Assembly (NCBI GenBank): GCA_028688995.1
Contig: JAQTXB010000010.1
Coordinates: 49,948 to 113,947 of the forward strand
DNA: 64,000 nt
Source of the DNA: Aliarcobacter sp.
Lineage (GTDB): Bacteria; Campylobacterota; Campylobacteria; Campylobacterales; Arcobacteraceae
Reading direction: 5' to 3'
Below, in pieces: positions 62,754 to 64,000 of the stretch. The position numbers and the translations under genes are program-made. The notes beneath the pieces were generated by a model. The model did not search any database. It was not told the origin of the DNA and saw only the letters and a list, made by a program, of their open reading frames with translations. Each line of letters starts with the position of its first letter. The stretch's first letter is position 1.

Positions 62754-63986
62754 ATGCAAGCATTTTTAGAAGAAGCAAAAAAATCTAGCCGAATCATTGC
62801 AAATCTTAGTACTGCCGTTAAAAATAAAGTTTTAAATGAAATGGCTGATGCTTTAATGAATCATTGTGATTTCATAATTTCTCATAATGACAAAGATATG
62901 AGTCAAGCTAAACTATATAATTTAGGTGATGCATTAATTGATAGACTACTTTTAACAGGAGATAGAGTTAAAGAGATGGCTAATGCTATTAGACAAATTG
63001 CATCTCAAAATGAACCAGTTGGAAGAATATTAGATGGTTGGGTAACTGAATCTGGTTTAAATATTCAAAAAGTATCAATTCCAATTGGAGTAATTGGTAT
63101 TATTTATGAAAGCCGTCCAAATGTTACAAGTGACACAGCAGCTTTATGCTTTAAAAGTGGAAATGTATGTGTTTTAAAAGGTGGAAAAGAAGCTGAACAC
63201 TCAAACAAAGCAATTGCAATTGTTTTAAGAGAAGTTCTAGCTAAAAATAAACTACCAGAACAAGCAATTTCACTTCTTCCTGATTCAAGTAGAGAAGGAG
63301 TTGCAAAACTTATAAAACAAGATGCTTATGTAGATTTAATTGTTCCTCGTGGTGGAGAAGCTTTAATTAAATATGTAAGTGAAAACTCATCAATTCCAGT
63401 TATAAAACATGATAAAGGAATTTGTCATATTTATGTGGATAAAGATGCAGCACCAGCAAAAATTATCGATATTGCAATAAATGCAAAATGTCAAAGACCA
63501 AGTGCGTGTAATTCAATGGAAACACTATTAGTACACGAAAATATTGCACCATACATTTTAACTGGACTTGAAGATGCATTTAATGAACAAGGAACAATTT
63601 TAAAAGGTTGTAGTGAAACATTAAAATATATAAAAGTAGTTCCAGCAACAATTGAAGATTATGATACGGAATATTTAGCTAACATATTAAATATAAAAAT
63701 TGTTAAAAATGTTGATGATGCAATTCTTCATATTAGAAGACATGGCTCAGGTCATTCAGAAGCTATTTTAAGTGAAAACTACACAACTATAAATAAATTT
63801 TTAAATGAAGTTGATTCAGCTTGTGTTTACGCAAATGCAAGTACAAGATTTACAGATGGCGGAGCTTTTGGATTAGGTGCTGAAGTTGGAATTTCAACAA
63901 ATAAACTTCACTCAAGAGGACCTATGGGAATAAATGATTTAACAACATTTAAATACAAAATTTATGGTTCTGGACAAGTTAGATAA
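62754..63986 (+). CDS. proA: Gamma-glutamyl phosphate reductase
   Basis: The 410-residue cytoplasmic enzyme reduces gamma-glutamyl phosphate to glutamate semialdehyde with NADPH in proline synthesis. Markers: PIGVIGIIYESRPNV, NVCVLKGGKEAEHSN, IVPRGGEALI, and the catalytic cysteine in RPSACNSMETLL; the C-terminal TDGGAFGLGAEVGIST and RGPMGINDLTTFKY complete the family pattern. Full length. proB is not adjacent, so the pathway genes are split. The ribosome site is ATAGGAATT. Confidence 0.96.
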   Translation: MQAFLEEAKKSSRIIANLSTAVKNKVLNEMADALMNHCDFIISHNDKDMSQAKLYNLGDALIDRLLLTGDRVKEMANAIRQIASQNEPVGRILDGWVTESGLNIQKVSIPIGVIGIIYESRPNVTSDTAALCFKSGNVCVLKGGKEAEHSNKAIAIVLREVLAKNKLPEQAISLLPDSSREGVAKLIKQDAYVDLIVPRGGEALIKYVSENSSIPVIKHDKGICHIYVDKDAAPAKIIDIAINAKCQRPSACNSMETLLVHENIAPYILTGLEDAFNEQGTILKGCSETLKYIKVVPATIEDYDTEYLANILNIKIVKNVDDAILHIRRHGSGHSEAILSENYTTINKFLNEVDSACVYANASTRFTDGGAFGLGAEVGISTNKLHSRGPMGINDLTTFKYKIYGSGQVR

Positions 63987-64000
63987 TTTCATAATTAGGA

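Noticed and set aside
1..64000. CRISPR array, IS element, prophage or integron
   Set aside because: I saw no regularly spaced repeats, no transposase or integrase signature and no phage structural genes.

Overview
The window is AT-rich (stop-poor, A/T-ending codons, purine-rich AAGGA-type ribosome binding sites) and densely coded on both strands. Gene content points to the Arcobacter group of Campylobacterota: CetA/CetB-like energy-taxis pairs, GNIAHQWRQPL-type histidine kinases, an unlinked atpE with a signal-like N terminus, NapH-like polyferredoxin, and many chemoreceptors and GGDEF/EAL proteins. I see no IS element, prophage, CRISPR array or rRNA. One tRNA (Leu-GAG) is present.

Layout. 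1-5.5 kb: signal transduction (tail of a chemoreceptor, PAS protein, second chemoreceptor, second PAS protein, then a PAS-PAS-GGDEF-EAL protein with a tandem haemerythrin). 5.7-10.6 kb: a redox operon of two membrane proteins with C-terminal haem-c domains (CydA-like scaffold in one), a thioredoxin-fold protein and a NapH-like ferredoxin, preceded by an OmpR-type regulator with a degenerate receiver. 11-15.4 kb: metal locus (ZnuA-like binding protein plus a DUF1007-NicO membrane protein, divergent from a Fur/Zur regulator that is coupled to nhaA). 15.4-18 kb: AraC regulator, EamA transporter, SDR. 18-22 kb: two tandem sensor kinases whose catalytic halves are almost identical in DNA.

22-45 kb is an inorganic nitrogen and sulfur assimilation island: nrtABC and narK (nitrate uptake), a PP2C/Ser-Thr kinase, nasA (nitrate reductase), nirBD (nitrite reductase), cobA (siroheme precursor for NirB), and the sulfate importer sbp-cysTWA. 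c-di-GMP and chemotaxis genes are interleaved: an EAL protein and a chemoreceptor lie between nrtC and cobA, a GGDEF-EAL gene is translationally coupled into the sulfate operon, and a REC-PAS-GGDEF-EAL gene lies beside nasA. The sulfate operon is preceded by an Rrf2 regulator, three copies of a 19-bp motif, a duplicated promoter segment and a 10-codon ORF reading MMCDMCKKLL, a candidate cysteine/methionine-sensing leader.

45-64 kb: PerM-type transporter, a DUF948/YtxH-like protein, a five-gene iron-type operon behind a perfect 7-1-7 Fur box (IrpA imelysin, DUF1111 dihaem protein, second imelysin, fatty-acid hydroxylase family protein, dihaem peroxidase), an AsmA-like repeat protein, atpE with an unusually GC-rich leader, a chemoreceptor with the complete amino-acid-binding dCache motif, tRNA-Leu, a group of very small envelope proteins, an MscS channel, several hypothetical genes and proA. 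A few start positions were moved to a downstream start where a ribosome binding site decides it; coordinates could be off by one base in homopolymer runs.
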